From Desulfomonile tiedjei (lineage in GTDB: Bacteria; Desulfobacterota; Desulfomonilia; Desulfomonilales; Desulfomonilaceae), in contig JACRDF010000029.1 of assembly GCA_016212925.1 (NCBI GenBank), forward strand, positions 1-56,532: 56,532 bases of DNA, written 5' to 3'. Shown here piece after piece: positions 1-8,522 of this stretch. A program made the translations under genes and the position numbers. Numbering within the stretch: position 1 is the stretch's first letter; every line of letters begins with the position of its first letter. The notes beneath the pieces are model-generated. The model searched no databases. It saw only the letters and a list, made by a program, of their open reading frames with translations, and was not told the origin of the DNA.

Positions 1-492
1 GCGGGGCCGTGCCCGCCACAGGGTGAATCGGCCTAAAAGTGAAGATGGCGGCCATAGGCCGCCCTACGGGAAACAGAATCGTTCGGGGGATTTCACAGAC
101 GCACTCACCACTGTCTCACGTGTCGCCTATCAGAGCCATCCTCTACGCTTAAAATGCGAGAACGTAGGGCGGGGCCGTGCCCGTCACAAGGTGAATCGGC
201 CTAAAAGTGAAGATGGCGGCCATAGGCCGCCCTACGGGAAACAGCATCGGTCGGGGTATTTTACAGACTCACCCACCACTGTTTCGTGTGTCGCGTATCA
301 GCGCCATCCCCTACGCTTAAAATGCCAGAACGTAGGGCGGGCCGTGCCCGCCACAGGGTGAACCTGCCCAAAAACGAAAATGGCGGCCATGGGCCGCCCT
401 ACGGGAAACAGCATCGGTCGGGGGATTACCCGGGAATCACGCATTGCTTTTTGCGTGTCGCCTATCAGAGCCATCCTCTACGTTTAAAGTAC
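1..492. repeat. Three tandem 168-bp repeats ending in the corA 3' end
   Basis: Units begin at 1, 169 and 337 and are nearly identical for the first two copies; the third is more diverged and loses one G. Each unit has a segment bounded by inverted ends (GTAGGGCGG and CCGCCCTAC; for example 164-235), then a stretch around a CATCGGTCGGGG motif, then a piece reading CAGAGCCATCCTCTACG. That last piece in the third unit is the real 3' end of the minus-strand corA gene (it encodes the KRRGWL tail and stop), so the first two units carry copies of the corA tail. The short open frames here are repeat artefacts and not genes. The array may continue upstream of the window. Confidence 0.85.
164..235. repeat. 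72-bp palindromic (REP/MITE-like) element within the tandem repeat
   Basis: The segment is bounded by GTAGGGCGG and CCGCCCTAC inverted ends and contains a second inner pair (GGCGGCC and GGCCGCC). Counterparts lie at the start of the window and at about 332-403. It has no coding capacity of its own. The terminal inverted repeats suggest a small non-autonomous element or a REP-type hairpin; which of the two cannot be told from one locus. Confidence 0.6.
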
Positions 493-1454
493 CAGTAAGG
501 CAGCACCGCGGCCATTATCATGAGGCCAATAGACATGGGATATCCGAATAGCCATTCCAGTTCCGGCATGTGCTTGAAATTCATGCCGTACATACTGGCA
601 ATGAGCGTCGGGGGCAGAAAAACAACGGCAGCAACCGAGAAGATCTTGATGATCTTGTTCTGCTCAATATTAATCATGCCCAGAGTTGCATCGAGAATGA
701 AATTAACGCGAGTGGCAAGAAAACTGGCATGCTCGGTAAGGGACCGAATATCCCGCAGCAGAGTCTGAAGCCGCGCTCTTGTATCAGGTTGCCACCATTT
801 AACGCTGGTCTGAGACAGGAAGATCAGTAGCCGATTCATATTGAAGACGCTGAGACGTGCCTCGGATATGAATTCCCCGTACCGACCTATCTCTGTGATC
901 ATCTCTTTGAGGTCCATGCTCTCTGCATCGCTTTCGGCGGCCTTGCCGGGGACGGAGGGGAAAAAGACGCCGCGAGCTAGTCTGTCAAGATTCAAAGCCG
1001 TTTCTTCAAGGATGTCAGCCAAGTCGTCGACGACAAGTTCTAACATAGTTTCCATAATGATATCACTTGATTCACTTGCTCTGCTATCGCGTAGGAGCCT
1101 GCTGGAAAAGATCCGAAACGGTTTCGACTCTACATAGCGAACGGATATGAGTCTATTGGGAGTCAATATGAACCTGATGTCCGTACTGGAAGGCTGTCCC
1201 GCGTCAAGACGAGTCAACAACGCCACTGTCACGTATATGCTGTCATTCTTCTGATAAAAACGACTACTATCCTCAATCTCCTCAATCTCCTGCGCTGTCG
1301 GTACGTCAACCCCCAAGAAGGTCTCGACAAGCCGCTCCTCATCACTGGACGGGTTCAAGAGATCCAACCAGATCGTCTCTCTCGGAAGGTCGGCGATCCT
1401 AGTTAGTTGCAGTGTTTTGACGCCTTCCGTTGTTTTCAGATATGCCGTGGCCAT
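465..1454 (-). CDS. corA: CorA family magnesium/divalent cation transporter
   Basis: The 329-residue product matches the CorA family in length and layout: a long acidic and helical cytoplasmic N-terminal domain followed by two C-terminal membrane helices. The signature YGMNF lies at the end of the first helix (about residue 290) and the protein ends in the typical basic tail KRRGWL. CorA forms a homopentameric channel in the inner membrane that takes up Mg2+ (also Co2+ or Ni2+ in some members); the exact ion cannot be read from the sequence. An AAGAGGA ribosome site precedes the ATG at 1454. The last codons lie inside the third unit of the 168-bp tandem array, so the array probably arose by duplicating the corA terminus with its downstream palindrome. 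The gene is monocistronic as far as can be seen. Confidence 0.9.
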   Translation of the reverse strand: MATAYLKTTEGVKTLQLTRIADLPRETIWLDLLNPSSDEERLVETFLGVDVPTAQEIEEIEDSSRFYQKNDSIYVTVALLTRLDAGQPSSTDIRFILTPNRLISVRYVESKPFRIFSSRLLRDSRASESSDIIMETMLELVVDDLADILEETALNLDRLARGVFFPSVPGKAAESDAESMDLKEMITEIGRYGEFISEARLSVFNMNRLLIFLSQTSVKWWQPDTRARLQTLLRDIRSLTEHASFLATRVNFILDATLGMINIEQNKIIKIFSVAAVVFLPPTLIASMYGMNFKHMPELEWLFGYPMSIGLMIMAAVLPYWYFKRRGWL

Positions 1455-1996
1455 TTTTCAAATCCTCTTGGGTCGATCCGGAATTAACCGGAAGGCCGAT
1501 ATCACTTTCTGTGCGAGCACCGTGCTGACGTAAGATTGTTCGAGGGTCGGAAGCCTCTATCAGACCTCCGTCGGCTGAAGCAAAATCATGGCAGCGCCAA
1601 GTAACAAATTGAATTCGTAGGAGATCCGGCCTTCTGGGGCAGGGTCTTCCGGTCAGCGGCCGTGCAGTTGCAGATTATACTCTCGAATAAGTTCCTTTGA
1701 AAGCAGAACTTCCTGAAAATCATAAGCCTTGGATCTTTCAGGGTTTGAACTATTCTTTGTGGGGCAGGCTTTCCGGCCTGCCAAAATCGGCATTCTATGA
1801 CAGGCACGCGGGAATCCCGCGGCTTGCGGGAAGGCCCAGGATTCCACGACAACGATACGCGTGACTTTGGGCGACAATATGATATTATTTCACAATGTTA
1901 CCATCGAGTGAATGTCCTTGCATGTTTTCGCTTGAGTGCGGCGGCTTTTGAGGCATAATACGATGACGCCAAACAAAAACATGGGTGGAGACAAAC
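1455..1996. other. Intergenic region with small hairpins and the ACT-gene promoter
   Basis: These 540 bases separate divergent genes and hold no convincing gene. A REP-like hairpin (GGCAGGC paired with GCCTGCC) sits at 1763-1782 and a smaller one (CGCGGGA/TCCCGCG) at about 1807-1821. The right end carries the promoter proposed for the ACT-domain gene. Confidence 0.5.
1932..1961 (+). promoter_or_regulatory. Candidate sigma-70-like promoter of the ACT-domain gene
   Basis: TTGAGT (1932-1937) and TAATAC (1956-1961) are separated by 18 bases and lie 35 bases upstream of the chosen ATG at 1997. This rests on consensus match only. Confidence 0.4.
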
Positions 1997-2491
1997 ATGC
2001 CCGTCAAGAAACAGCTTGAGGTGATGCTCGCGGACGCGCCAGGGGAACTGGCCAAGTTCACGGCGGTGCTTAAGGATGAGCATATCAACATAGAGGCCAT
2101 GAGCATTCAAGATGCCAACGAGTATCTTCTGGCCCTGTACGACGTGCGAGCACACACGGGCCGAAGGGTGGCGCCTCGGGACTATTACGAAGCGATTTTG
2201 AAGGAGTCGGCAAAATACTCGATGATCAGGCTAATTGTCGACAACCCTAACAAGGCTGTGGAGGTCCTGGGCAAGGCCGGTTATCAGGTAAAAATACAGG
2301 AAGTCATCGGTCTGGTCTTGGACAATCGGCCCGGACTTCTGCATACGGTTTCCCGCAAGTTCGGCGACGCAGGGGTCAATATTGCCTACACCTACGGCGC
2401 GGGCTTTTCGGACAGTGAGTCCGCTCTGTTCATTTTCAAGGTCTCCGACCTGGAAAAGGCTTTGGAAATCTTTCCAGAGGGGACCGCGTGA
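1997..2491 (+). CDS. Tandem ACT-domain protein (amino-acid-binding regulator)
   Basis: The 164-residue protein consists of two ACT-type domains and nothing else: residues about 4-70 (VMLADAPGELAKF opening) and about 76-145 (LVLDNRPGLLHTVSRKFGDA). Each shows the D-x-PG-L turn where ACT dimers usually bind amino acids. Stand-alone double-ACT proteins are thought to act as amino-acid-responsive regulatory partners; the ligand here is unknown. I chose the ATG at 1997 over the in-frame GTG at 1985 because GGTGGAG at 1984-1990 is a well-placed ribosome site for it. The next gene starts about 90 bases downstream on the same strand. Confidence 0.75.
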   Translation: MPVKKQLEVMLADAPGELAKFTAVLKDEHINIEAMSIQDANEYLLALYDVRAHTGRRVAPRDYYEAILKESAKYSMIRLIVDNPNKAVEVLGKAGYQVKIQEVIGLVLDNRPGLLHTVSRKFGDAGVNIAYTYGAGFSDSESALFIFKVSDLEKALEIFPEGTA

Positions 2492-2579
2492 GGCTGCTCG
2501 TTTAACGAACCAGGCGAATTTCGAAGAGGTGTGTGGCAGTCCTGTTTGATTTTGCCGGGACCATTGCCTTAATGCATCC

Positions 2580-2921
2580 ATGACTGAAAGTCTCGTTCCT
2601 TTACACTGTTATACCATTCGACGCTTTCCGCCCGTGGGTGTTGGTCGGGAACATCCGGAAGGCGATCAACCGGATAGCGGGGACCTTTACGAGGTCCGCA
2701 TAATTGATAATGACCACAACACATATGGAGAGGTCATTCAAATCACCATGCGGGCTCTGGATATAAGTGAGGAAATGGCCTTTGCGATAGCGTGGGAGGT
2801 TGACCACATGGACTCCTGCGCGGTGGCCCAAGGGCCTTATGAGGACGCTGAGGCGATTGCACAGGTCATTCGGACCATCGGGATCGAGGTTCAGGTAAAT
2901 CCGGTGGCTCAGGCGACTTGA
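2580..2921 (+). CDS. ClpS-like adaptor domain protein
   Basis: Of 113 residues, about 36-108 resemble the ClpS core: a beta strand leading to the N-D-x-N-T loop (DNDHNTYGEVI), a helix around AFAIAWEVDHM with the histidine that in ClpS lies near the N-degron pocket, then a helix and a final strand (IGIEVQV). ClpS delivers substrates with destabilising N-terminal residues to ClpAP. The 35-residue N-terminal extension and several substitutions mark this as a divergent member, so target recognition may differ. No clpA lies next to it. The ribosome site is weak. The family call is from fold-level resemblance and moderately certain. Confidence 0.65.
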   Translation: MTESLVPLHCYTIRRFPPVGVGREHPEGDQPDSGDLYEVRIIDNDHNTYGEVIQITMRALDISEEMAFAIAWEVDHMDSCAVAQGPYEDAEAIAQVIRTIGIEVQVNPVAQAT

Positions 2922-3075
2922 TGCGTGCCGGCAAAACGACCCGAGAACTTAGGGTCCGATAAGATATATTATGTTAACTCGCACATCTCGCACCATTCAG
3001 GAATTGACCCTTTCTCTTAGCCTCTGAAAAAACATGCATTGACAAGGTCCCCGTGCGTTCCTATCATTCGTCCTC

Positions 3076-3864
3076 ATGGACGACTCAGCCCCAAAACAGC
3101 AACGGCCTCGGCTTAGCCTTGTCATTATTGCCAAGAACGAAGCGGACCGAATAGGCGACCTCTTGCAGAGCTGCCCCATTGCGGACGAAGTCCTTGTGGT
3201 GGATTCAGGCAGCACGGACGGAACGGTGGACGTAGCCCGTTCATTCGGGGCGCGGGTGATCCACCAGGAGTGGCTGGGATACGTAGCGCAAAAGCAGATG
3301 GCCATGGAAACCGCATCCAGTGAATGGATCCTCAGCATGGACGCGGACGAGGCACTGTCTCAGGAATCCGTGGCCGAAATCCTCAGGGCGTTGGAAAATG
3401 TAGAGCCCGAGGTACAAGCCTTCTCCATGCCCCGGATGAGCAGGTATCTCAATCGTTGGATCAAGCACGGCGGCTGGTACCCTGACAGAAAGGTACGCCT
3501 GATCCGCAGAGGCTCAGGCCTTTGGGCTGGTGACGCGCTCCACGACCGACTGGAGGTGAACGGCCGGGTGGAACGTCTCCAACATCCGATCCTCCACTAC
3601 GTGTATCGTGACATCTCGGATCAGGTGAAGACCATTAACAACTTTTCGACCGTGGATGTGCATTACCGCGGGATGAGAGGACCGGGATACGTGGTCCTGG
3701 GCCTTCTGCACGCGGTCGGGAAGTTCCTTGAATGCGCGGTATGGAAACTGGGCTTGCTGGACGGCATTCCCGGCTTGATAATAGCGGTAAACAGTGCTTT
3801 CTACGTATTTCTGAAACACGCAAAATCGTGGGAACTGAGCCTCCCGAGGGACGAGCGGAAGTGA
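3076..3864 (+). CDS. Family 2 glycosyltransferase, WaaE/KdtX-like
   Basis: The 262-residue protein opens with LSLVIIAKNEADRIGDLL, the nucleotide-sugar binding start of GT-A family 2 enzymes, followed by VVDSGSTDGT and the metal-binding SMDADEAL motif near residue 90. The middle region (GGWYPDRKVRLIRRG, then HDRLEV) is typical of the WaaE/KdtX subgroup that adds glucose to lipopolysaccharide inner core. The C-terminal region has hydrophobic segments (VLGLLHAVGKF; GIPGLIIAVNSAFYVFL) and probably sits on the inner membrane. It is followed by a family 4 transferase, which supports a role in lipopolysaccharide core assembly. The acceptor sugar cannot be read from sequence. There is no clear Shine-Dalgarno site in front of this ATG. 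Confidence 0.8.
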   Translation: MDDSAPKQQRPRLSLVIIAKNEADRIGDLLQSCPIADEVLVVDSGSTDGTVDVARSFGARVIHQEWLGYVAQKQMAMETASSEWILSMDADEALSQESVAEILRALENVEPEVQAFSMPRMSRYLNRWIKHGGWYPDRKVRLIRRGSGLWAGDALHDRLEVNGRVERLQHPILHYVYRDISDQVKTINNFSTVDVHYRGMRGPGYVVLGLLHAVGKFLECAVWKLGLLDGIPGLIIAVNSAFYVFLKHAKSWELSLPRDERK

Positions 3865-3881
3865 TTTTCAAGATAGATGAT

Positions 3882-3933
3882 CCGGGGAGGCCGAACAAAA
3901 AGGGCCTCCCCAGACCCCTCCCCAAAAACTCCC
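3882..3933 (-). repeat. Copy A of the dispersed palindromic element (inverted orientation)
   Basis: Read on the minus strand this is GGGAGTTTTTGGGGAGGGG followed by a hairpin built on GGGGAGG and CCTCCCC with a TTTTTG loop side. It matches the elements at 10.81, 22.04 and 26.46 kb in the opposite orientation. It creates a false N-terminal extension for the next gene. Confidence 0.7.
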
Positions 3934-4032
3934 ATGATTTTGCACCATTCGACTCGCTTGGCCGCTGTCAGAGATTCAGGCGATTCGAAGAAAGATGCGA
4001 CCGCCCGCCGAGGGCACCCGCAATTCATCTCT

Positions 4033-5205
4033 ATGAAGATCGCAATGGCTATAGAGAATTTCAGCCGGCACGCAGGCGGCGCGGAGTCGTACGCGGTGGA
4101 GTTGGCTCGTACCATGGTCTCCCAGGGATGGGAGGTTCATCTGTACGGACATTCGTGGGACCGCGAGCCTGACACCGCGGTATTCCATCCAATGCCTCGC
4201 CTTCCCAAGTGGATTCCCCCATCGGTTAGAATTCTGCACTTTGCCCTTACACACAGACGGATGGTTAAGGGTCAAGGCTTCGACATTGTTCTGGGCTTCG
4301 GCAATACCATCACCATGAATATGTATCAGAGCCACGGCGGGGTTCACCGGGTGAGCAACCTGAGGAAGCTTGAAGCTGTTCGCAATCCGTTAGTCAGGTT
4401 TATCAAGGCGTTGGCGGTCTTTGGCGTTCCCAAGTACTACGCGCGGGCCTGGATCGAATCCGCGGCTTTCCGAATGAATCAACCTCCTGTCATAATTGCA
4501 ATATCCGATATGGTTCGGAATGACATGGCTGAGCGCTTCGGTATTGACAAGGAACAGGTCCGACTGGTGTACAACGGAATTGACCAGGCTAGGTTCAGGA
4601 CCAGGGATGAACCTCAACGACGAAATCTGAGAGAGAAACTCGGGTTTAAGGATGAAATCCTCTTCTTATTCATGGCTTACGATTTCAGGAAAAAAGGAGT
4701 CCGCTATCTCCTCGAAGCTGCCGGAGAGCTTCGGGCAAGAGTGGGCCCGGGGAGATTTGGTGCAGTGATAGTTGGGCGCTCGCCCTCCCCTTCTCTTCAG
4801 CGCCGAGTGAGCCACCTGGATTTAGCCGATATCGTTAGGTTTCCTGGACCCACAAAGGAGCCGGAGGCCTATTACCACGCGTGTGACGTATTCGTTCTCC
4901 CGACCTTCTACGACGCCTGTTCGCTGGTGGTTTTCGAAGCCATGGCTGCCGGCTTGCCTGCAATCACCTCTGTCTTTAACGGTGCGGCGGGAATAATCGA
5001 GCACGGCGTCGACGGAATGGTGATCAAGGATCCAAGGAATACCAAAGAGATGGCCGACGCGATGGAGCGCTTCCTGGACCCGAACATATTGGAATCCGCT
5101 GGAGCCGCGGCTCGACGCACTGCCTCCAAATATACGCTGGAAGCCAATCACAAACAGATGATTGATATCATGAGAGAAGTCGTTCGGCGGGAATCTCGCT
5201 TATAG
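4033..5205 (+). CDS. Family 4 glycosyltransferase, WaaG-like (lipopolysaccharide core)
   Basis: From the ATG at 4033 the product is 390 residues and starts MKIAMAIENFSRHAGGAES, the expected Rossmann start with the GG loop of WaaG-type enzymes. The GT-B C-terminal half has the phosphate-binding RKKGVRYLLEAA segment and the E-x7-E motif region (SLVVFEAMAAGLPAITS). WaaG transfers glucose to heptose II of the core oligosaccharide at the cytoplasmic face of the inner membrane; here this is inferred from family resemblance. The reading frame is open upstream to 3877, but that part translates the palindromic repeat, so I reject it. It follows the family 2 transferase by about 170 bases. Confidence 0.8.
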   Translation: MKIAMAIENFSRHAGGAESYAVELARTMVSQGWEVHLYGHSWDREPDTAVFHPMPRLPKWIPPSVRILHFALTHRRMVKGQGFDIVLGFGNTITMNMYQSHGGVHRVSNLRKLEAVRNPLVRFIKALAVFGVPKYYARAWIESAAFRMNQPPVIIAISDMVRNDMAERFGIDKEQVRLVYNGIDQARFRTRDEPQRRNLREKLGFKDEILFLFMAYDFRKKGVRYLLEAAGELRARVGPGRFGAVIVGRSPSPSLQRRVSHLDLADIVRFPGPTKEPEAYYHACDVFVLPTFYDACSLVVFEAMAAGLPAITSVFNGAAGIIEHGVDGMVIKDPRNTKEMADAMERFLDPNILESAGAAARRTASKYTLEANHKQMIDIMREVVRRESRL

Positions 5206-5235
5206 CATTTCTTTAAAGTTATGTCGGAATGGCAG

Positions 5236-5308
5236 ATTTCCGTTGTCCCGGCGGAGGCCGGGACTCAGTACCTCCTGGATTCCAGGCTTCCGCCGGAATG
5301 ACGGAAAT
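5236..5308. repeat. Dispersed palindromic repeat (GTCCCGGC family)
   Basis: ATTTCCGT and ACGGAAAT form the outer arms, with GTCCCGGC/GCCGGGAC (5245-5263) inside and a CTCCTGGATTCCAGG core. A relative lies at 33370-33415. No coding content. It lies between the convergent glycosyltransferase and flavoprotein genes. Confidence 0.65.
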
Positions 5309-5387
5309 AGGCAATCGGGAATTATATTGTTACATAGCATTTGACGAAACCTTTGACTTTATCGCAAAGCCAAGTTTCAAAGAATTG

Positions 5388-5422
5388 GTAGCGGCCGGCG
5401 TCCCTGCCGGCCATTGCTACAA
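5388..5422. repeat. REP-like hairpin at the flavoprotein 3' end
   Basis: GTAGCGGCCGGC pairs with GCCGGCCATTGCTAC apart from a small mismatch. It overlaps the last codons of the minus-strand flavoprotein gene and could act as its transcription end or mRNA-stabilising hairpin. Confidence 0.5.
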
Positions 5423-5977
5423 CTGATTAGCGAACGCGATCGCCCGGGCTCGCGCCTGGTCACCCATGGCATCGGGTTTGGATGCGAAGGGTATGACGAT
5501 CTCACCCGCGTGATCGCATTTCAAGTAATCGGCAAATCTCTTGAACATCTCCGCCAAGAGATCCACATTGTTTTCGATCCCGTCTTCGCAAGTAACCACT
5601 AAGCCTATCCGCTTCCCTGCCATCAAAGATTGCCATTGAGCGGTTCCATACCCTGTAACCAGGCTGCAATGGCGGTCAACGAACGCCTTAATTTGCGCTG
5701 TGGGACCCCAGAAGTAAACGGGGGTCGCGTACAGCACTAAGTCGGAATCCAGTAATCGTTCGAGGATTTCGACCGCGTCGTCTTTCTGCGGGCAACCCGG
5801 CTTATCCTTGGATTTCTTGCAGGTCCAGCACCCTTTGCAGCCGTTGATCTTGTGGTCTACGAGTTGAATTCGGTTGACGCTATGGCCGCGTGCTTCCAGA
5901 GCTTCTTCCACCCATCCGAGTACCTTGCCGGTGTTTCCCTTCTTACGAGGACTACCCAGGACCGTCTCTATTCTCAT
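5417..5977 (-). CDS. Iron-sulfur flavoprotein / NADPH-dependent FMN reductase family
   Basis: The 186-residue protein has the flavodoxin-like FMN-binding start (LGSPRKKGNTGKVL) and the ATPVYFWGPTAQ segment that contacts the flavin. Between them is a compact cysteine cluster (C-x2-C-x2-C-x8-C within GCKGCWTCKKSKDKPGC) like the 4Fe-4S motif of archaeal and anaerobe iron-sulfur flavoproteins. Such proteins move electrons between ferredoxin-like donors and acceptors, including O2 and H2O2 detoxification. Its ATG (5977, ribosome site GAGGCGG) lies inside the cobA-hemD 3' end with a 26-base overlap, so it is translationally coupled to the tetrapyrrole operon. A role in tetrapyrrole redox chemistry is possible but unproven. 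Confidence 0.75.
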   Translation of the reverse strand: MRIETVLGSPRKKGNTGKVLGWVEEALEARGHSVNRIQLVDHKINGCKGCWTCKKSKDKPGCPQKDDAVEILERLLDSDLVLYATPVYFWGPTAQIKAFVDRHCSLVTGYGTAQWQSLMAGKRIGLVVTCEDGIENNVDLLAEMFKRFADYLKCDHAGEIVIPFASKPDAMGDQARARAIAFANQL

Positions 5978-7523
5978 TACCGCCTCTCTTTATTGAAACG
6001 AAATAGTCCGACAGCGCCTTTACCAGACCGTCGATGGTGTATTCGTCGGCCTTCACGTCCGCCGTCAAGCCACATTCTTTAAGTGTGCTCGATGTGACCG
6101 GGCCGATGGAAGCAAGCACCACCCCATCCATAAGGGCGGGTAGATCGCTGCCTTTCAGCATCTCAACGAGGTGAGTTACCGTGGACGAAGACGTAAAAGT
6201 AATGGCATCCAGCGCCTTTTCTTCCAGCATCTTGCGGACTCTTGCTATATCCGAGTCCGAGGGAAGGCCGGTTTTATAAACCGTTACGACCTCCACTTCA
6301 CCGCCAATTCGGGTTAATCCCTCAGGGAGAACTTCCCTGGCTTGCTCGGCTCTGGCTATGAGGAAGCGTTTTCCTTGCACTTCAGTTTCGGAAAGCATGT
6401 CCAGGACTCCCTCAGCCACAAACTCCTTGGCAAGGCGGTCCACTTTCAAACCGAGCCGTCGAATAGCCGCCGCGGTGACGGGTCCTATGGCTCCCAGCCT
6501 CGGCCCGGCCATTTCCCGGATATCGTCGTTAAATTGGAAAAAACGCTCGAAAAACCGCTCCACTCCATTGACTGAAGTAAAAATCACCCAATCGAAGCTC
6601 TTGATCCTCGTGATGGCGTCATCGAGGGCTCGATAGTCATCAGGGGGCTGTATACTTATTGTAGGAAACAGGACCGGTTCGCCGCCCTGCTCCGAGATCT
6701 TGTCCGCCATCCTCTTGGATTGCTCTCTGCCTCTAGTGATCAGGATTCTCTTGCCGAAAAGAGGTTTCTTCGCGAACCATCCGAGCGTTTCATGCAAAGT
6801 CGCCACTGATCCGACCACAAGCACGGCCGGGGCTTTGATGCCTCTGCGCTTGGCCTCAGCAGGGAGATTTTCGAGGTCGGAGACCACGGCAATTTGCCGG
6901 GGCGTGGTCCCCCACCGCACCAGGGCCGCGGGGGTGTGTGCCGGTTTACCTGCTTTGATCAGTGATGTTGCTATGTTATCCAGGTTTTTCACCCCCATGA
7001 GGAAAACCAGCGTACCAGGATTTGCCGCGAGGACGTTCCAGTCAATCGAGGACTCTTCTTTGTCAGGGTCTTCATGTCCTGTCACAAAGGTCACCATGGA
7101 AGCGTGATCCCGATGCGTCACGGGTATGCCCGCATAGGCCGGCGCTGCAATGGCGGAAGTCACGCCGGGGACCACCTCAAAGGGGACGCAGGCTGCCACA
7201 AGCTCTTCAGCCTCTTCCCCTCCCCTACCGAACAAGTACGGATCGCCGCCTTTCAGCCGGACCACGGTTTTCCCATCTCTGGCTTTGGTCACAAGGAGGC
7301 GGTTTATATCAATTTGCTCTGCGGTGTGATCCTTCCCTTTTTTACCCACGTAGATCAATTCTGCATCGGGCCTGGCTTCCTCAATGAGCTTGTCGCCCGC
7401 CAGATAATCGTAAACAATGACGTCGGCCGTGCGAATCTTCTCAAGGCCCTTGACAGTAATCAGACCGGGATCGCCTGGTCCTGCTCCCACGAGAAACACG
7501 GTGCCGGGTTTCTTGAAATCCAT
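5952..7523 (-). CDS. cobA-hemD: Uroporphyrinogen-III C-methyltransferase / uroporphyrinogen-III synthase fusion
   Basis: The 523-residue bifunctional enzyme has an N-terminal SUMT domain (about 1-245: VGAGPGDPGLITVKG, VVRLKGGDPYLFGRGGEE, PVTHRDHAS) that uses S-adenosylmethionine to make precorrin-2, and a C-terminal HemD domain (about 255-510) that cyclises hydroxymethylbilane to uroporphyrinogen III. The fusion is common in Desulfobacterota and clostridia. I start it at the ATG at 7523 (ribosome site AAAGGAA) and not the in-frame TTG at 7550. It lies 48 bases after hemC and overlaps the downstream flavoprotein. It routes carbon toward siroheme and, through the Ahb pathway, to heme. Confidence 0.92.
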   Translation of the reverse strand: MDFKKPGTVFLVGAGPGDPGLITVKGLEKIRTADVIVYDYLAGDKLIEEARPDAELIYVGKKGKDHTAEQIDINRLLVTKARDGKTVVRLKGGDPYLFGRGGEEAEELVAACVPFEVVPGVTSAIAAPAYAGIPVTHRDHASMVTFVTGHEDPDKEESSIDWNVLAANPGTLVFLMGVKNLDNIATSLIKAGKPAHTPAALVRWGTTPRQIAVVSDLENLPAEAKRRGIKAPAVLVVGSVATLHETLGWFAKKPLFGKRILITRGREQSKRMADKISEQGGEPVLFPTISIQPPDDYRALDDAITRIKSFDWVIFTSVNGVERFFERFFQFNDDIREMAGPRLGAIGPVTAAAIRRLGLKVDRLAKEFVAEGVLDMLSETEVQGKRFLIARAEQAREVLPEGLTRIGGEVEVVTVYKTGLPSDSDIARVRKMLEEKALDAITFTSSSTVTHLVEMLKGSDLPALMDGVVLASIGPVTSSTLKECGLTADVKADEYTIDGLVKALSDYFVSIKRGGNENRDGPG

Positions 7524-7571
7524 CTGTTCCTTTCTAGTTACCGTATCCAATTCTCGTTTTGTTCCGTCGAG

Positions 7572-8522
7572 CTATATTATGTCTATGGCCGGCCCCGGCT
7601 CCCAGTCTTCCGTGAGCACAGCTTTGAGGATAGAAGTGGCTCCTTGTGATAAGAGGGCGTCCGCAAGGCGAGTTCCGACACGCGCGTCTTCGAAAGGCCC
7701 TGTGTAAGCATCGCGAATCATTGGATCTCCATCAGGGTGAACCACAGCGGCGGTAACCTGAATGCCATCTTCGTCGCAAACGCAATGCGCGGCCATAGGC
7801 ACTTGGCAGCCTCCGCCCATCCTCTGCAGGAATGCTCGCTCGACCTTCACGCATCTCGCCGTCTCAGGATGGTCCATAGCCGCGACAATTTCTTCGACCG
7901 CAGAATCGGACTCTCGCGTTTCAAGCGCAAGCGCCCCTTGCCCTATTGCAGGGATCATGACTTCCGGCCCCATGTACTCGGTTATACGATCGGCAAATCC
8001 CATCCGGATTATTCCCGCTGCCGCAAGCATGATTCCGGCAAGGTTCTCGGTCTGAATTTTTCTTAGACGTGTATCCACATTTCCTCGGATGGATATCACT
8101 TCCAGACCGGGATAGCGATGCAGCAGAAAGGCTTTTCGCCGCAGACTCGATGTCCCTATTCTTGCCCCGGCCGGCAGATCTTCCAGAGTTCTTCCGTCTG
8201 CCGATATAAAAACATCCCTGGCGTCCTCGCGTTCTAAGACTGCTGCAAGCTTCAGCCCTGTCGGCAACTCCGTGGGAAGGTCTTTCATGGAATGCACTGC
8301 GAGGTCCACTCTGCCATCCAGGAGAGCGTCCTCGATTTCCTTTGTAAACAGTCCCTTGCCGCCAATCGTTGCCAGGGGTGCGTCCAGTATCTTATCACCT
8401 TGAGTTCTGATAGTGATCAGATCCACTTTGACGGTAGGGTGGGTCTTTTCTATGATCGAGGCCACGTGCCTGGCCTGCCAAAGAGCCAGGGCGCTGCCGC
8501 GAGTTCCGATGGTGAGTTTCAT
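7572..8522 (-). CDS. hemC: Hydroxymethylbilane synthase (porphobilinogen deaminase)
   Basis: The 316-residue enzyme polymerises four porphobilinogens into hydroxymethylbilane. Seen: GTRGSALALWQA at the N terminus, DLAVHSMKDLPTELP with the catalytic aspartate, the RGNVDTRLRK arginine-rich strand, and GGGCQVPMAAH with Cys near position 239, the attachment point of the dipyrromethane cofactor. The start codon overlaps the hemA stop (ATGA), indicating coupled translation within the minus-strand operon. Length is normal for the family. Confidence 0.95.
   Translation of the reverse strand: MKLTIGTRGSALALWQARHVASIIEKTHPTVKVDLITIRTQGDKILDAPLATIGGKGLFTKEIEDALLDGRVDLAVHSMKDLPTELPTGLKLAAVLEREDARDVFISADGRTLEDLPAGARIGTSSLRRKAFLLHRYPGLEVISIRGNVDTRLRKIQTENLAGIMLAAAGIIRMGFADRITEYMGPEVMIPAIGQGALALETRESDSAVEEIVAAMDHPETARCVKVERAFLQRMGGGCQVPMAAHCVCDEDGIQVTAAVVHPDGDPMIRDAYTGPFEDARVGTRLADALLSQGATSILKAVLTEDWEPGPAIDII

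Noticed and set aside
23-498. Two open frames (112 and 70 residues) in the first 500 bases
   Set aside because: They translate the 168-bp tandem repeat, share the same sequence block, and have no ribosome site or recognisable domain.
1-500. CRISPR-like array
   Set aside because: Only three long (168-bp) units without spacers or cas genes; tandem repeat, not CRISPR.
3877-4032. N-terminal extension of the family 4 glycosyltransferase
   Set aside because: It reads through a copy of the palindromic repeat; the family start (Rossmann MKIAMAIENF) is at 4033.
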